This document shows positions 51,206-59,602 of a stretch of DNA of 64,000 bases, piece after piece; the stretch's first letter is position 1, and each line of letters starts with the position of its first letter. The translations under genes and the position numbers were made by a program. Origin of the DNA: Chitinophagaceae bacterium (lineage in GTDB: Bacteria > Bacteroidota > Bacteroidia > Chitinophagales > Chitinophagaceae); assembly GCA_020403425.1 (NCBI GenBank), contig JADBXR010000010.1:124001-188000 (forward strand), given 5' to 3'. The notes under the pieces are model-generated. The model was not told the origin of the DNA, ran no database searches, and saw only the letters and a list, made by a program, of their open reading frames with translations.

Positions 51206-51541
51206 ATGAAAAAGTATTTTTTTGGCCTGATGGCCGTGGTATTTGCCTTGGGCGCAAGTGCTTTTACGCTGGCATCCGAGCAAAAGGCACAACCTGCTGT
51301 TGCGCTGACTGAGTATGCCTATTTCTACCTGACTACCAATAATGCAGGAGATGAAAACGATGCATCAAAATGGGACTATATCACCAGCCAGGATCCTGGA
51401 GATATTGGATGTGAAGGTGAAGATGTGCTTTGCACGATCTATGCACCGATCGCCAATCCGATGGATACGCATCCGGATTTTACCGGAATCTCAGATGTAC
51501 GCGCTTCCACTTTGGTGTTCAGTAAGGTTTATAAACCTTAA
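51206..51541 (+). CDS. Small exported protein, DUF6520-like
   Basis: A 111-residue protein from the ATG at 51206; the frame is open further upstream but the signal peptide (KKYFFGLMAVVFALGASAFTLA) fixes the start. The mature part starts with AYFYLTTNNAGDENDASKWDY and has two Cys (GCEGEDVLC). The form matches the small exported Bacteroidota family I know as DUF6520, which often sits with MauE, TlpA and Sus genes. Role unknown. A terminator follows. Confidence 0.75.
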   Translation: MKKYFFGLMAVVFALGASAFTLASEQKAQPAVALTEYAYFYLTTNNAGDENDASKWDYITSQDPGDIGCEGEDVLCTIYAPIANPMDTHPDFTGISDVRASTLVFSKVYKP

Positions 51542-51566
51542 TCCTAAGTAACCTAAGTAAGTAAAA

Positions 51567-51590
51567 AAGGGCTGCCATCCGGCAGCCCTT
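51567..51590. terminator. Bidirectional terminator
   Basis: AAGGGCTGCC (51567-51576), loop ATCC, GGCAGCCCTT (51581-51590), followed by TT and preceded by an A run. It lies between the converging small exported protein and SusD-like genes. Confidence 0.9.
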
Positions 51591-51601
51591 TTGCATGAAA
51601 T

Positions 51602-52948
51602 TTACCTTGGATTTTGCAGCATCCCGGTTTTAGCAATTACGGTTGCCGGAAGTGGAAGCGCGAATCGGTTATCACCAGGGGGAAGCGTAAGTAATTGTCC
51701 ATTTAATTTTCTGGTAATGGTTATGGCCGAACCCTTGACATTCTGCCTTTTAATGTCCGGCCATCTTAGGTGGCGCATGAGTAATTCTTTTCGCCTTTCA
51801 GTTAATACCAATGCCAGGCAATCTGCCGCATTTGCCGCAGTTAAAGGAATAAATGTTCCTGTTTTCCATCTTTTTTTAAGCAGGGTATTGAGATCAGAAA
51901 GAGCGGCACTGGTATTTCCAGTGCGTGCGTAACTCTCTGCCCTGATTAGGTAAAGTTCATCTGTAGACAGGCCGCAAAATAAAGTGGTACTACCATCGTA
52001 GCTGCCTATAAAACTAAATGAGCCATCCCCGTTATTCCTAAAAAACAATGATTTTCTGAGATCATTGCTGGCATAGGAATTATAAAGGGTTGAATCTATA
52101 CGGTTCCTGATAGCAGACATAGCTGATGCAGTAAAGTGCATGATAACTTCTGCATTAAACCGTGGGAAGGGTGCCGTAGCTGGTGCTAGGGTATTATAAT
52201 CCAGCAGTGTACTGGTCAACTGTAAGGCGGAGTCGGCATATTTTCCTGCTTTACTATAATCCTGTACGTACAAATAGGTACGCGCTAATAAAGCAAAAGC
52301 CGCCGATTTTGAGGGTCGCATTACATGGGAGGGTGTGGCTGGCAATAAGGGGAGGGCGTCTTTCAGGTCTGTAATCACCTGGTCATAACCAGCCTGTATA
52401 CTTGCCCTTGTACTGGCGATGTTGAAATCAGAAGATAAACGGATGGGTATGCCCGGCTCTGAACCGGCCGTGGTGCTATCATAGGCTTTTGCCCATAAGG
52501 AAAGGGTGGAAAGAAAACATTTGCCCCGGAAGAAAAGTGCTGATCCTTTTGCATTGTCCCAGGCTGTCTTATTCTGGTTCGTTCTGTCAACAGTGGATAA
52601 AGATTCCAATACGATATTGGCATAGTACACAGGATCGTAGGAGTATGACCAGTCATTGGGATAGGTGTCGAATATGATTTCTTCTCCCCAGGTATAGATG
52701 TTCTTATAGCGTTGTTGCGTCAGGGTATTGAAATCGGCATCTGTCAGGTAATAATTGTCACTGCTACCTTCCCCGGCCCAGGGGCAATTTTTATTCATCC
52801 GGTCGTTGTTATCCAGCAATGCCTGGAGGTCCGCTACCGATGAGGGAATCACCAAACTTTTGTCTGGTTTGGCATCCAGGTATTTTTTACAGGAAATCTG
52901 CGGTACCGTTAGGCAGCAGATAAAGATCAAGGAGATTGTATATTTCAT
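51602..52948 (-). CDS. SusD/RagB-family outer-membrane lipoprotein
   Basis: A 448-residue lipoprotein (signal ends at SC: TVPQISC, then KKYLDAKPDKS, the usual SusD start). The helical TPR-like core is visible (GKCFLSTLSLWAKAYDSTTA, FALLARTYLYVQDYSKAGKYAD, ELYLIRAESYARTG, and TERRKELLMRHLRWPDIKR). SusD proteins sit on the cell surface, cap the SusC channel and bind the nutrient. It lies 17 bp after SusC. Some SusD proteins of this short type go with peptide rather than glycan uptake, but the substrate is unknown. Confidence 0.95.
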   Translation of the reverse strand: MKYTISLIFICCLTVPQISCKKYLDAKPDKSLVIPSSVADLQALLDNNDRMNKNCPWAGEGSSDNYYLTDADFNTLTQQRYKNIYTWGEEIIFDTYPNDWSYSYDPVYYANIVLESLSTVDRTNQNKTAWDNAKGSALFFRGKCFLSTLSLWAKAYDSTTAGSEPGIPIRLSSDFNIASTRASIQAGYDQVITDLKDALPLLPATPSHVMRPSKSAAFALLARTYLYVQDYSKAGKYADSALQLTSTLLDYNTLAPATAPFPRFNAEVIMHFTASAMSAIRNRIDSTLYNSYASNDLRKSLFFRNNGDGSFSFIGSYDGSTTLFCGLSTDELYLIRAESYARTGNTSAALSDLNTLLKKRWKTGTFIPLTAANAADCLALVLTERRKELLMRHLRWPDIKRQNVKGSAITITRKLNGQLLTLPPGDNRFALPLPATVIAKTGMLQNPR

Positions 52949-52965
52949 AGTATTATTTTAATTGA

Positions 52966-55900
52966 TTAAAAATTAACCCGGATTCCCAATGCGTATGATC
53001 TTGAAGGAGGCAAGCCACTCGTATAGTCAGGATCAATTGCTTTTTTATTGCTTTTCCAGATTATACCCAGGTTATTGGCATTGAGGTACACCTGCAATTT
53101 TTTAAATGGGGAACGGGCATCTTTGGGCTGGAATTCATAGCTAAGATTGATAAATTGTAAGCGGATATGATCCCCTTTCTCTACCAGGATATCAGAACTG
53201 CTATAAAAATTATCCCTCGTACTGGTAGTCGGGTAAATAAGAGATGGTACATCGGTTCTGTTTTCATCTCCGGGTTGTTGCCAGCGTTCGGCAAAATCGC
53301 TGTGTCCGCTGGATGAACTGAACAAGCCTGAATAGTTAATCGATGATCTTCTGAAGTAATACCCGAGTTTGTATACCATGTTGATGTTTACCGACCAGTT
53401 CTTATAGACAAAATTGTTTAGGAAGTTTCCCCAATACACAGGCACAGCGGAGCCTCTATAGACAAGATCGCTGACCCGAATGGCCGGGCCGGTGAGTGCT
53501 GTATAATTTCTGCTTACCAACCCATTTACCAGACCCTGTGGATCGCCTGTTGCAGGATCAAGACCCGCCCATTGATAACTGAGTAGGGAATACACCGGTT
53601 TGCCTTCCAGTGGTGAGATCGATTCACCACTACTCAGGTATGCACTTCCCTGTATTGCTGTCTGGTTAAACTTTGTAACCCTGCTTGCGGCGACATTGAA
53701 TATCAAAGTTGGCAGCCATTTTAGTTGACCGGTAAAAGGGCGGGCTTGTAACTGTATATCGAAACCGTGGCCTTCCATATTGGCAATGTTTTCCGTAAGG
53801 TAATTGGTTCCCAGTCCGGTGGTATAATCGACAGGCGCGTTACCAAAAAGATCCACTCCTTTTTTCGCATAGTATTCTATGCTGCCTGAGAGTAGGGATG
53901 ATTTGGTTGCAAAGTCAATACCTGCATTAAACACATATACCTTTTCCCACCGTAGTGAAGGATTGGGAAACTGCGTCACATTCGCATACGGTAGATTGGT
54001 ATACTGGGCACCGATGGGCGTATAACCGATGGTGGTAACTGCCGACCTGTTATTGTCTACATTGCCACTGCTTCCATAGGTAAGGCGGAGTTTCAGAATG
54101 GGTAACCAGGACAAACTGTAAAAAGGTTCTTTGGAAAGTGTCCAGGAAAGGCCGGAAGACCAAAGAGGCACCCCTTTCTCGTTGGCCTGCACGCCAAAAA
54201 GGTTGGATGCGTCCTTTCGGGCACTGGCGGAAAACATGTATTTCGAACGGTAGGTATAGGAACCATTGAAAAACAGGGAGGTAAAGCGGTTACGTTTGGC
54301 TGAGAAAGTATTACCTGATGGTATGGCCTGATTGGCCCCGGTGATAAAAGTGGGGTAGGTATTTACCAGGTCCACGACACCCACAGTCGCCAATTCATCA
54401 TTATATCCATAGACCCGGCTGGTACTTCCGGTGGAAACGATCTCCCTGATTTCTCCTCCTGCCAGTAAGGAGAGATCGTGTTTACCCCAGTTTTTTTGGT
54501 AATTGATCTGCCCTCTGGCATTCTGCGTTTCAATGATTGCCTTTGTATTGTTGAAAATGCCACCAAGTGGAACTGGGTATTTTACCAAACCGGTTGACCT
54601 ATTGATTTGGGTAAATCGGTTAATCAGATCCCTTGCTGCAAAACTGTTGATGTCCTGCAAGGTTTCCGTCAGTTTTATCTGCCGCTGGTACTGGTAATTT
54701 GCTGAAAAAGATAGTCCTTTTGCCAGGTTATATTGCAGTCCGGTACTGGCAAGTATATCCTGGGTATTGGTGGATGAAACTACCTGTTGATACTCATCCA
54801 AGGGATAGTATTTCCAGTCAAGCAGTTTGCCATTTCCAGCGGTATCAATATAGGGTTCCCTGTACACATTCAGTGCAAGAGGATTACCAGCAGCATCGGC
54901 AAACTGTGCATATGGATAGAGCTGTTGCCCATTAAAACTACCCAGGCCATAGCCTGATCTGCCACTGCCCGAACGGCTTTGGGTATAATATAACGAAGTG
55001 GTTAGCTGCAAGGCATTTGACAGTTTAAAACTATTATCCGCATATAAGTTCACCCGGTTATACCTCGCTTTTAATTCATTACTGTTTCGATTCATGGCCG
55101 CTGATACATGGTAGGTAACAGCAGCAGAGCCCCCGTCCAATGAAAGGGAATATTGGGTGTTCAGCAGTTTACTGTAGAGGTATTTTGAAAAATCATTGCG
55201 GACATCCAGGTTGCGTAGTGCACCAATCCGGCTGTCTGCTTCTGCGGGGGATAACTGCCCGTTTGTTTTTTTGATCAGGAGTTCAACCACAGGGGTTAAG
55301 GCTGGTCTTGAAATACTATTTATCTGACTCGCATAGAATCCTTTACTATACAACATCTGTTCCACATCAATAAAATCGGAAGAGGAAATGGGTTTGAAGT
55401 AGGACAGGTCCGGCTTGTCTGCAATGGTTAATACCGAATTAAAGTTGACCTGCAGTGAGTGGTTGCGTTTTCCTTTTTTGAGAGTTATTACAATCACCCC
55501 ATTCCCGGCCCTTGTTCCCCAAATGGAAGCTGCTGCCGCATCTTTAAGTATTGAAATGTTTTCTACATCATCGGGGTTGATGTTATTGAGATCGCCTTCA
55601 TAAGGGAAATTATCGACAATCACCAGTGGCTGCTGGTTCCCGTAAATCGTACTGAGGCCCCGGATGGTAATGGCAGGCCGGTTGCTGTTATGATCAAATA
55701 ATATACCGTTAGTCAGGCCCTCCAGCCGGGATAAGGTGGATGTGCCTGCTTGCAGGTTCAGTGTTTGATTATCGAGAAAGGTAAAGGAGCCGGTAGCCCT
55801 TTCCCGGGAAATTTTCTGATACCCCGTATTCACCATGATTTCTTCCAGTTGTTTCACAGAGAAGCGCAGGAAAATGGTCATAGGAGCCTCCCGATTTACC

Positions 55901-56148
55901 GGCACGGTTCGACCCTCATAATTCAAATAAGTGACTTTGATGCTGTCCCGAATTTTACCAACTTTTAGCGTAAAACTTCCATCGGATTTGGAGATGGTTT
56001 TATTGCGGTTACTGATCACTTCAATGACAGCACCTTCCAGCGGCTGCCGGGTTGAATCCATGATCCAACCAGAAATAATGGTTTGGGTAGCCTGTGCTGG
56101 TGCTACAAAAGGAAAGAGCAGCAGCAGACTAAAGAAAAATATCTTCAT
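52966..56148 (-). CDS. SusC/RagA TonB-linked outer-membrane protein
   Basis: A 1060-residue TonB-dependent transporter. Signal peptide (ending VAPAQA), CarboxypepD-regulatory-like domain (about 22-100; GWIMDSTRQPLEGAVIEV), plug domain (about 110-225; ITIRGLSTIYGNQQPLVIVD and NPDDVENISILKDAAAASIW, then GVIVITLKKG), and a beta-barrel ending YALGIRVNF. It imports a ligand across the outer membrane together with SusD, powered by TonB. It has no STN sensor domain, so it does not signal through an anti-sigma factor. Co-transcribed with TlpA (upstream) and SusD (downstream). Confidence 0.96.
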   Translation of the reverse strand: MKIFFFSLLLLFPFVAPAQATQTIISGWIMDSTRQPLEGAVIEVISNRNKTISKSDGSFTLKVGKIRDSIKVTYLNYEGRTVPVNREAPMTIFLRFSVKQLEEIMVNTGYQKISRERATGSFTFLDNQTLNLQAGTSTLSRLEGLTNGILFDHNSNRPAITIRGLSTIYGNQQPLVIVDNFPYEGDLNNINPDDVENISILKDAAAASIWGTRAGNGVIVITLKKGKRNHSLQVNFNSVLTIADKPDLSYFKPISSSDFIDVEQMLYSKGFYASQINSISRPALTPVVELLIKKTNGQLSPAEADSRIGALRNLDVRNDFSKYLYSKLLNTQYSLSLDGGSAAVTYHVSAAMNRNSNELKARYNRVNLYADNSFKLSNALQLTTSLYYTQSRSGSGRSGYGLGSFNGQQLYPYAQFADAAGNPLALNVYREPYIDTAGNGKLLDWKYYPLDEYQQVVSSTNTQDILASTGLQYNLAKGLSFSANYQYQRQIKLTETLQDINSFAARDLINRFTQINRSTGLVKYPVPLGGIFNNTKAIIETQNARGQINYQKNWGKHDLSLLAGGEIREIVSTGSTSRVYGYNDELATVGVVDLVNTYPTFITGANQAIPSGNTFSAKRNRFTSLFFNGSYTYRSKYMFSASARKDASNLFGVQANEKGVPLWSSGLSWTLSKEPFYSLSWLPILKLRLTYGSSGNVDNNRSAVTTIGYTPIGAQYTNLPYANVTQFPNPSLRWEKVYVFNAGIDFATKSSLLSGSIEYYAKKGVDLFGNAPVDYTTGLGTNYLTENIANMEGHGFDIQLQARPFTGQLKWLPTLIFNVAASRVTKFNQTAIQGSAYLSSGESISPLEGKPVYSLLSYQWAGLDPATGDPQGLVNGLVSRNYTALTGPAIRVSDLVYRGSAVPVYWGNFLNNFVYKNWSVNINMVYKLGYYFRRSSINYSGLFSSSSGHSDFAERWQQPGDENRTDVPSLIYPTTSTRDNFYSSSDILVEKGDHIRLQFINLSYEFQPKDARSPFKKLQVYLNANNLGIIWKSNKKAIDPDYTSGLPPSRSYALGIRVNF

Positions 56149-56154
56149 ATTGTT

Positions 56155-57384
56155 TTATTTAAAGGGTTTGGAAATATCCGCTAATACAAATACGGGCATC
56201 ATTACCAGCTCCCTACTGATGGTAAGACCATAGGTGTGCAGGAAGGCCCGTAGTGAAGGGATGTTGTTTAATACCGCTGCATCTGGTGTAGTAATCCAAC
56301 GCATGGTTTTGGTTGCATCAACAAATACCGGGGCCCCGATTTCATCTTTGTTCAGCTTTTTGATCAGTGCTGCCAGTGCTATTTTTTCTCCCGGTACAGA
56401 AGCAGTCGCGGATGTCAATGGTGTTGTATCAGCGCGGATGATCCAGACATCTATCCATTTTTGCTCGATTGAAGCAGCAAGGTTGAACTGCTCATTTAAG
56501 TCAGTCAGCATTTTGCTTTTCATTTTTCCCAGGCTGGTGTTCAGCGGCACCGTTTGTTCGTAACAATAGGTATGCTTTATCGTCCATTCGGTATTTCTTG
56601 TTACCGGCTTACTAAAGGATTCCTTTAGGCTGGTATTGAGTATCCACCGATTTACAGGAATGGAATCATGGATGGCCTGCCGGTACAAGGCGGTCAGGGG
56701 CAGGTTGATAAAATACATTCTTTGCAATTTTCGAACGGTATCCCTGTTAAAATCTGACATTCCTGACAGCCCTTCGATATGAGGCAGCAACACCGATGCA
56801 TGGATGGGTATTGTTGTGTAATTGACCGCTTCATTTTCCAGTAAGGGTTTATCCCTGTTAAAGTGAAACAAGTCATTTTTTGGGCGAATGGCAGGATTCC
56901 CGTTTGTCGCCAATCGGCGAATATTATCCGCTGTGACCGACTCTGCATGACTGATGGCACTAACAATGCCATCTTTGATCCAGACTTCGTGGGGAATCAA
57001 TTTGTGCGGAAACCATTGCCTGAAGATGGTATCACCCGTAATAAAGGGAAGCTGCAGGTTTTTGGTTTTGTTTGCCAGGAAAGTCTGTATTACATCAGCT
57101 TTTTCATACCCTACTACAAATACCTGGAGTGTGTCCCCCATTTGCTTATCCAGGCTATCTAGCCTTGGAAGCATAGCTACGCAGGGGCCACACCATGTGG
57201 CAAAGAAATCCAGCAGGATAATTTTGTTTTTCGCAAAGGGCAGGCGTGAGGAGGAAAATGGGGCATTAATGAAATGGTTAACCACCCAATCCGGAACCTT
57301 GTCGCCAATTGTTAACGGTTTGATCGTCTGGGCATCACTATGGCATAGCCACAGTATCGCCAACAGGCAAATAAATACTCTCAT
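56155..57384 (-). CDS. TlpA-like thioredoxin-fold protein
   Basis: A 409-residue secreted protein with a signal peptide (LLAILWLCHSDA) and an N-terminal TlpA/redoxin domain holding the active site FFATWCGPCVAM near residue 60. A long C-terminal part (about 180-409) is unrecognised and may sense or bind the imported ligand. TlpA-like proteins reduce disulfides in the periplasm. It lies 6 bp before SusC and is the first gene of the leftward Sus operon, linking uptake to redox handling together with the MauE-like protein. Confidence 0.9.
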   Translation of the reverse strand: MRVFICLLAILWLCHSDAQTIKPLTIGDKVPDWVVNHFINAPFSSSRLPFAKNKIILLDFFATWCGPCVAMLPRLDSLDKQMGDTLQVFVVGYEKADVIQTFLANKTKNLQLPFITGDTIFRQWFPHKLIPHEVWIKDGIVSAISHAESVTADNIRRLATNGNPAIRPKNDLFHFNRDKPLLENEAVNYTTIPIHASVLLPHIEGLSGMSDFNRDTVRKLQRMYFINLPLTALYRQAIHDSIPVNRWILNTSLKESFSKPVTRNTEWTIKHTYCYEQTVPLNTSLGKMKSKMLTDLNEQFNLAASIEQKWIDVWIIRADTTPLTSATASVPGEKIALAALIKKLNKDEIGAPVFVDATKTMRWITTPDAAVLNNIPSLRAFLHTYGLTISRELVMMPVFVLADISKPFK

Positions 57385-57435
57385 GTGGGGATTGTTTAAG
57401 AATAAGTAAAGAAGTAACGTGCGTGTGTAGCAACC

Positions 57436-57777
57436 CTACACGGGATTTTTGGGCTTCTTGGCAAAGTTGGTTTTGAGCAGTACCAGGCTATTACCTCTTA
57501 AGAGACAAAGAAAGATGGGTAGCCTGCGAAATGCCTCCCAGAAAGGGGGCTGCTGTCCTCCGAGGGAAAGGACTGGACTGGTAATCCATAGGAAAAATAG
57601 GATGGTAGCGAAATATGCATTCAAGGGGAAGTCATTGACGAAAACCGGGAACCCGGCACCTATGGGCATGAAAGGAACGGGGCCCATTTTTTCATTACTG
57701 AGACCTGAGAAAATGTCCCGATAACAAAATGAGCACCCGCCCCTGAATGCGTTGTAAAAGGTACTGTCCTGTCCCAT
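57436..57777 (-). CDS. Doubtful membrane protein ORF upstream of TlpA
   Basis: A 113-residue frame with one hydrophobic stretch (AYFATILFFLWITSPVLSLG) and a basic end. An antisense frame covers much of it. It could be a small gene of the Sus operon or a chance frame; no family recognised. Confidence 0.3.
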   Translation of the reverse strand: MGQDSTFYNAFRGGCSFCYRDIFSGLSNEKMGPVPFMPIGAGFPVFVNDFPLNAYFATILFFLWITSPVLSLGGQQPPFWEAFRRLPIFLCLLRGNSLVLLKTNFAKKPKNPV

Positions 57778-57852
57778 TTGTTGAATTTCTCAGGTTCAGC
57801 AGTAATGAGACACGAGTACTCGTAATGACCTATAAAAATAAGGAATGTATTT

Positions 57853-57922
57853 ATAAATAATTCTATTATAGAATTATTTATTCTAAAAATGAACTATTTT
57901 AATTCTATAATATTCATTTTTA
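57853..57922. promoter_or_regulatory. AT-rich palindromes, candidate operators
   Basis: A perfect 13-bp inverted repeat with a 3-nt loop (57853-57865 and 57869-57881, core AATAATTCTA) is followed by TAAAAATGAA (57884-57893) and its complement TTCATTTTTA (57913-57922). The AATTCTAT motif recurs in both. They sit 50-120 bp upstream of the small DNA-binding protein gene and probably serve autoregulation. Confidence 0.55.
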
Positions 57923-57974
57923 GTGCTAGTTATATAGAGCTTTCCTACTTTTCTGATAGGAAAACTATAAAATA

Positions 57975-58253
57975 TTGAAAGATCAACGCTATAAGGCAAT
58001 AAAATCTCTAATTGAATCAAAAAATATCCAGCGATTCAAGGATATTTTCACCATCGTACCAATTTCTACCGTTAGAGAGGATATGAAAATCAATTACAAT
58101 ACGCTTAGACGTAGAATTGATAATGTCGATTTACTAACTGTTCGGGATATTAAACTGATGGCGAAGCTATTTGATGTAGAGGATGTTTTGTTGTTTCAAC
58201 TTATACAATCAGAGTATTCAAATCAGCCAGTTCAAAGAAGGAAAGGCAAATAA
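57975..58253 (+). CDS. Small HTH DNA-binding protein
   Basis: A 92-residue protein with a likely TTG start at 57975 (no earlier ATG; the first internal ATG would remove a third of the protein). INYNTLRRRIDNVDLLTVRDIKLMAKLFDVEDVLLFQLI looks like a Cro/XRE-style helix-turn-helix. It would bind the palindromes upstream. It ends 3 bp before the convergent HEPN-MNT gene's stop. Confidence 0.65.
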   Translation: MKDQRYKAIKSLIESKNIQRFKDIFTIVPISTVREDMKINYNTLRRRIDNVDLLTVRDIKLMAKLFDVEDVLLFQLIQSEYSNQPVQRRKGK

Positions 58254-58256
58254 TAA

Positions 58257-59114
58257 TTAGCCTAGTAATTCAATTTTATCAGTACAGATTCTGCTAACCA
58301 ATACTTGCATTTTTGAAATCCTTTCTATCAGTATTGAAAGTTCCTCTTCAGTGATCGTATAATCTTCCTTGTATCGAGCATCTATATAACCTCTTTTCAA
58401 GAGGTCGAATAAATTATTTTCTGTCTTACTTGTTTCAACTGGGAATAGTAAAAATAATTCTTCAGACAGATGCTTCGCGTGTTTCCTTAATTTAAATAGG
58501 TTGTGTGTTTTAGGTTTGTAGCCAGTAAAAACCAGCAGTGTTGCATAGTACAAGCTTTCAGTAACCTGATGCAGATAAAAAACAGAATTTCTAAAACTTT
58601 TTCTCTGAAAAGCATTCCTGGAGTCGATAAGAAATTCGACAGATCTTTTAAACCATATATCATAATACCGCTGCGCGATTTCTTTTTCCTCCTCCGGGGT
58701 CAGCTCCCTGGGATCGGCGAAATCCACGACGCCGGTGTCATACATCAGAACCCCCTCCTTCACTATGTCAGCAAAAAAATACTGCCCGAATTCCAGCCCC
58801 TCATTAATGTAGTCAATTTCGTGGATCTCCAGGTTGATGGGCTGCCTAAAATGCTGGGTCCGGCTGTTTATAATATCCTCCAGCTCATAATGTTGAATAT
58901 CATTGTGTAAGGTGACTACCAGGAAATCATAATCACTGATATACTCATACTGAATCCCATCTTTACCGATATAGCGGTGTTCTACATATTTCCCTTTGGC
59001 ATAACTCCCGAACAGAATGATCTTTTCAGGACTCACGACCTCCCTGATGATTTCGACGATCTCCAGGATCTGGTTTCGTTTACTTAGGGGGAGATGGTTG
59101 AGGGAGGTTTTCAT
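58257..59114 (-). CDS. Nucleotidyltransferase-HEPN fusion protein
   Basis: A 285-residue protein. The N-terminal MNT domain shows LFGSYAKG (residues 34-41) and ISDYDFLVV (59-67), the G-S and D-x-D metal motif of the pol-beta nucleotidyltransferase fold. The C-terminal HEPN domain (about 155-280) shows SFRNSVFYLHQVTESLYYATLL and KTHNLFKLRKHA. MNT and HEPN usually form toxin-antitoxin pairs in which MNT adds AMP to HEPN; here both are fused. A role in defence or stress control is likely. Confidence 0.88.
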   Translation of the reverse strand: MKTSLNHLPLSKRNQILEIVEIIREVVSPEKIILFGSYAKGKYVEHRYIGKDGIQYEYISDYDFLVVTLHNDIQHYELEDIINSRTQHFRQPINLEIHEIDYINEGLEFGQYFFADIVKEGVLMYDTGVVDFADPRELTPEEEKEIAQRYYDIWFKRSVEFLIDSRNAFQRKSFRNSVFYLHQVTESLYYATLLVFTGYKPKTHNLFKLRKHAKHLSEELFLLFPVETSKTENNLFDLLKRGYIDARYKEDYTITEEELSILIERISKMQVLVSRICTDKIELLG

Positions 59115-59602
59115 TGGGGTAAAATTACAGATAAGAGGAGATATTTGAAGACTACATTACATTTTGGTTAAAGGAATTATGGATTTATAACTCAAAATAT
59201 AATACTCATATCGTATAAATATCTAATTGCATATAAGAAAGGATATATTTAATCTTTTAGACGCTAGATTTGGGATTTACTATATTTTTTGTCTACAAGA
59301 CTTTTAGAGTTTAATCATTTTTTGGTGCATTTCGACCATTTCGTGGCGTCATTTCGTTTAAAAAGCTGTGCGGCCTGAAGTGCTTGTATTCAAGTCGTCA
59401 GCCTTTAATTTTCTCAACGGTATCTACCACTGACGGGAACCAATTTGTATAGGGGCACTCACTTCTGAACGTTCCGTTAGACTATTCGAATTTGCGGAAT
59501 TCGAATAGTTCTTCTTCACATATTTACTTTTTGTTAAATATAAGTATTATTATTGCCTTACGCAATGGTTTTGGTTTCCTTATTTTAATAATTATCAATT
59601 AA
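59115..59602. other. Gene-poor region of 488 bp with a 12-bp-stem hairpin
   Basis: No convincing gene. AT-rich at both ends, with a less AT-rich middle (59330-59480) that may be a decayed insertion. The hairpin ACTATTCGAATT-TGCGG-AATTCGAATAGT (59481-59509) is perfect over 12 bp. I looked for a small double-glycine precursor peptide for the downstream exporter and did not find one. Confidence 0.5.

Noticed and set aside
59330..59480. Possible IS21/IS66-like transposon end
   Set aside because: The text looked like a decayed insertion, but no transposase residue pattern or terminal repeat could be confirmed.
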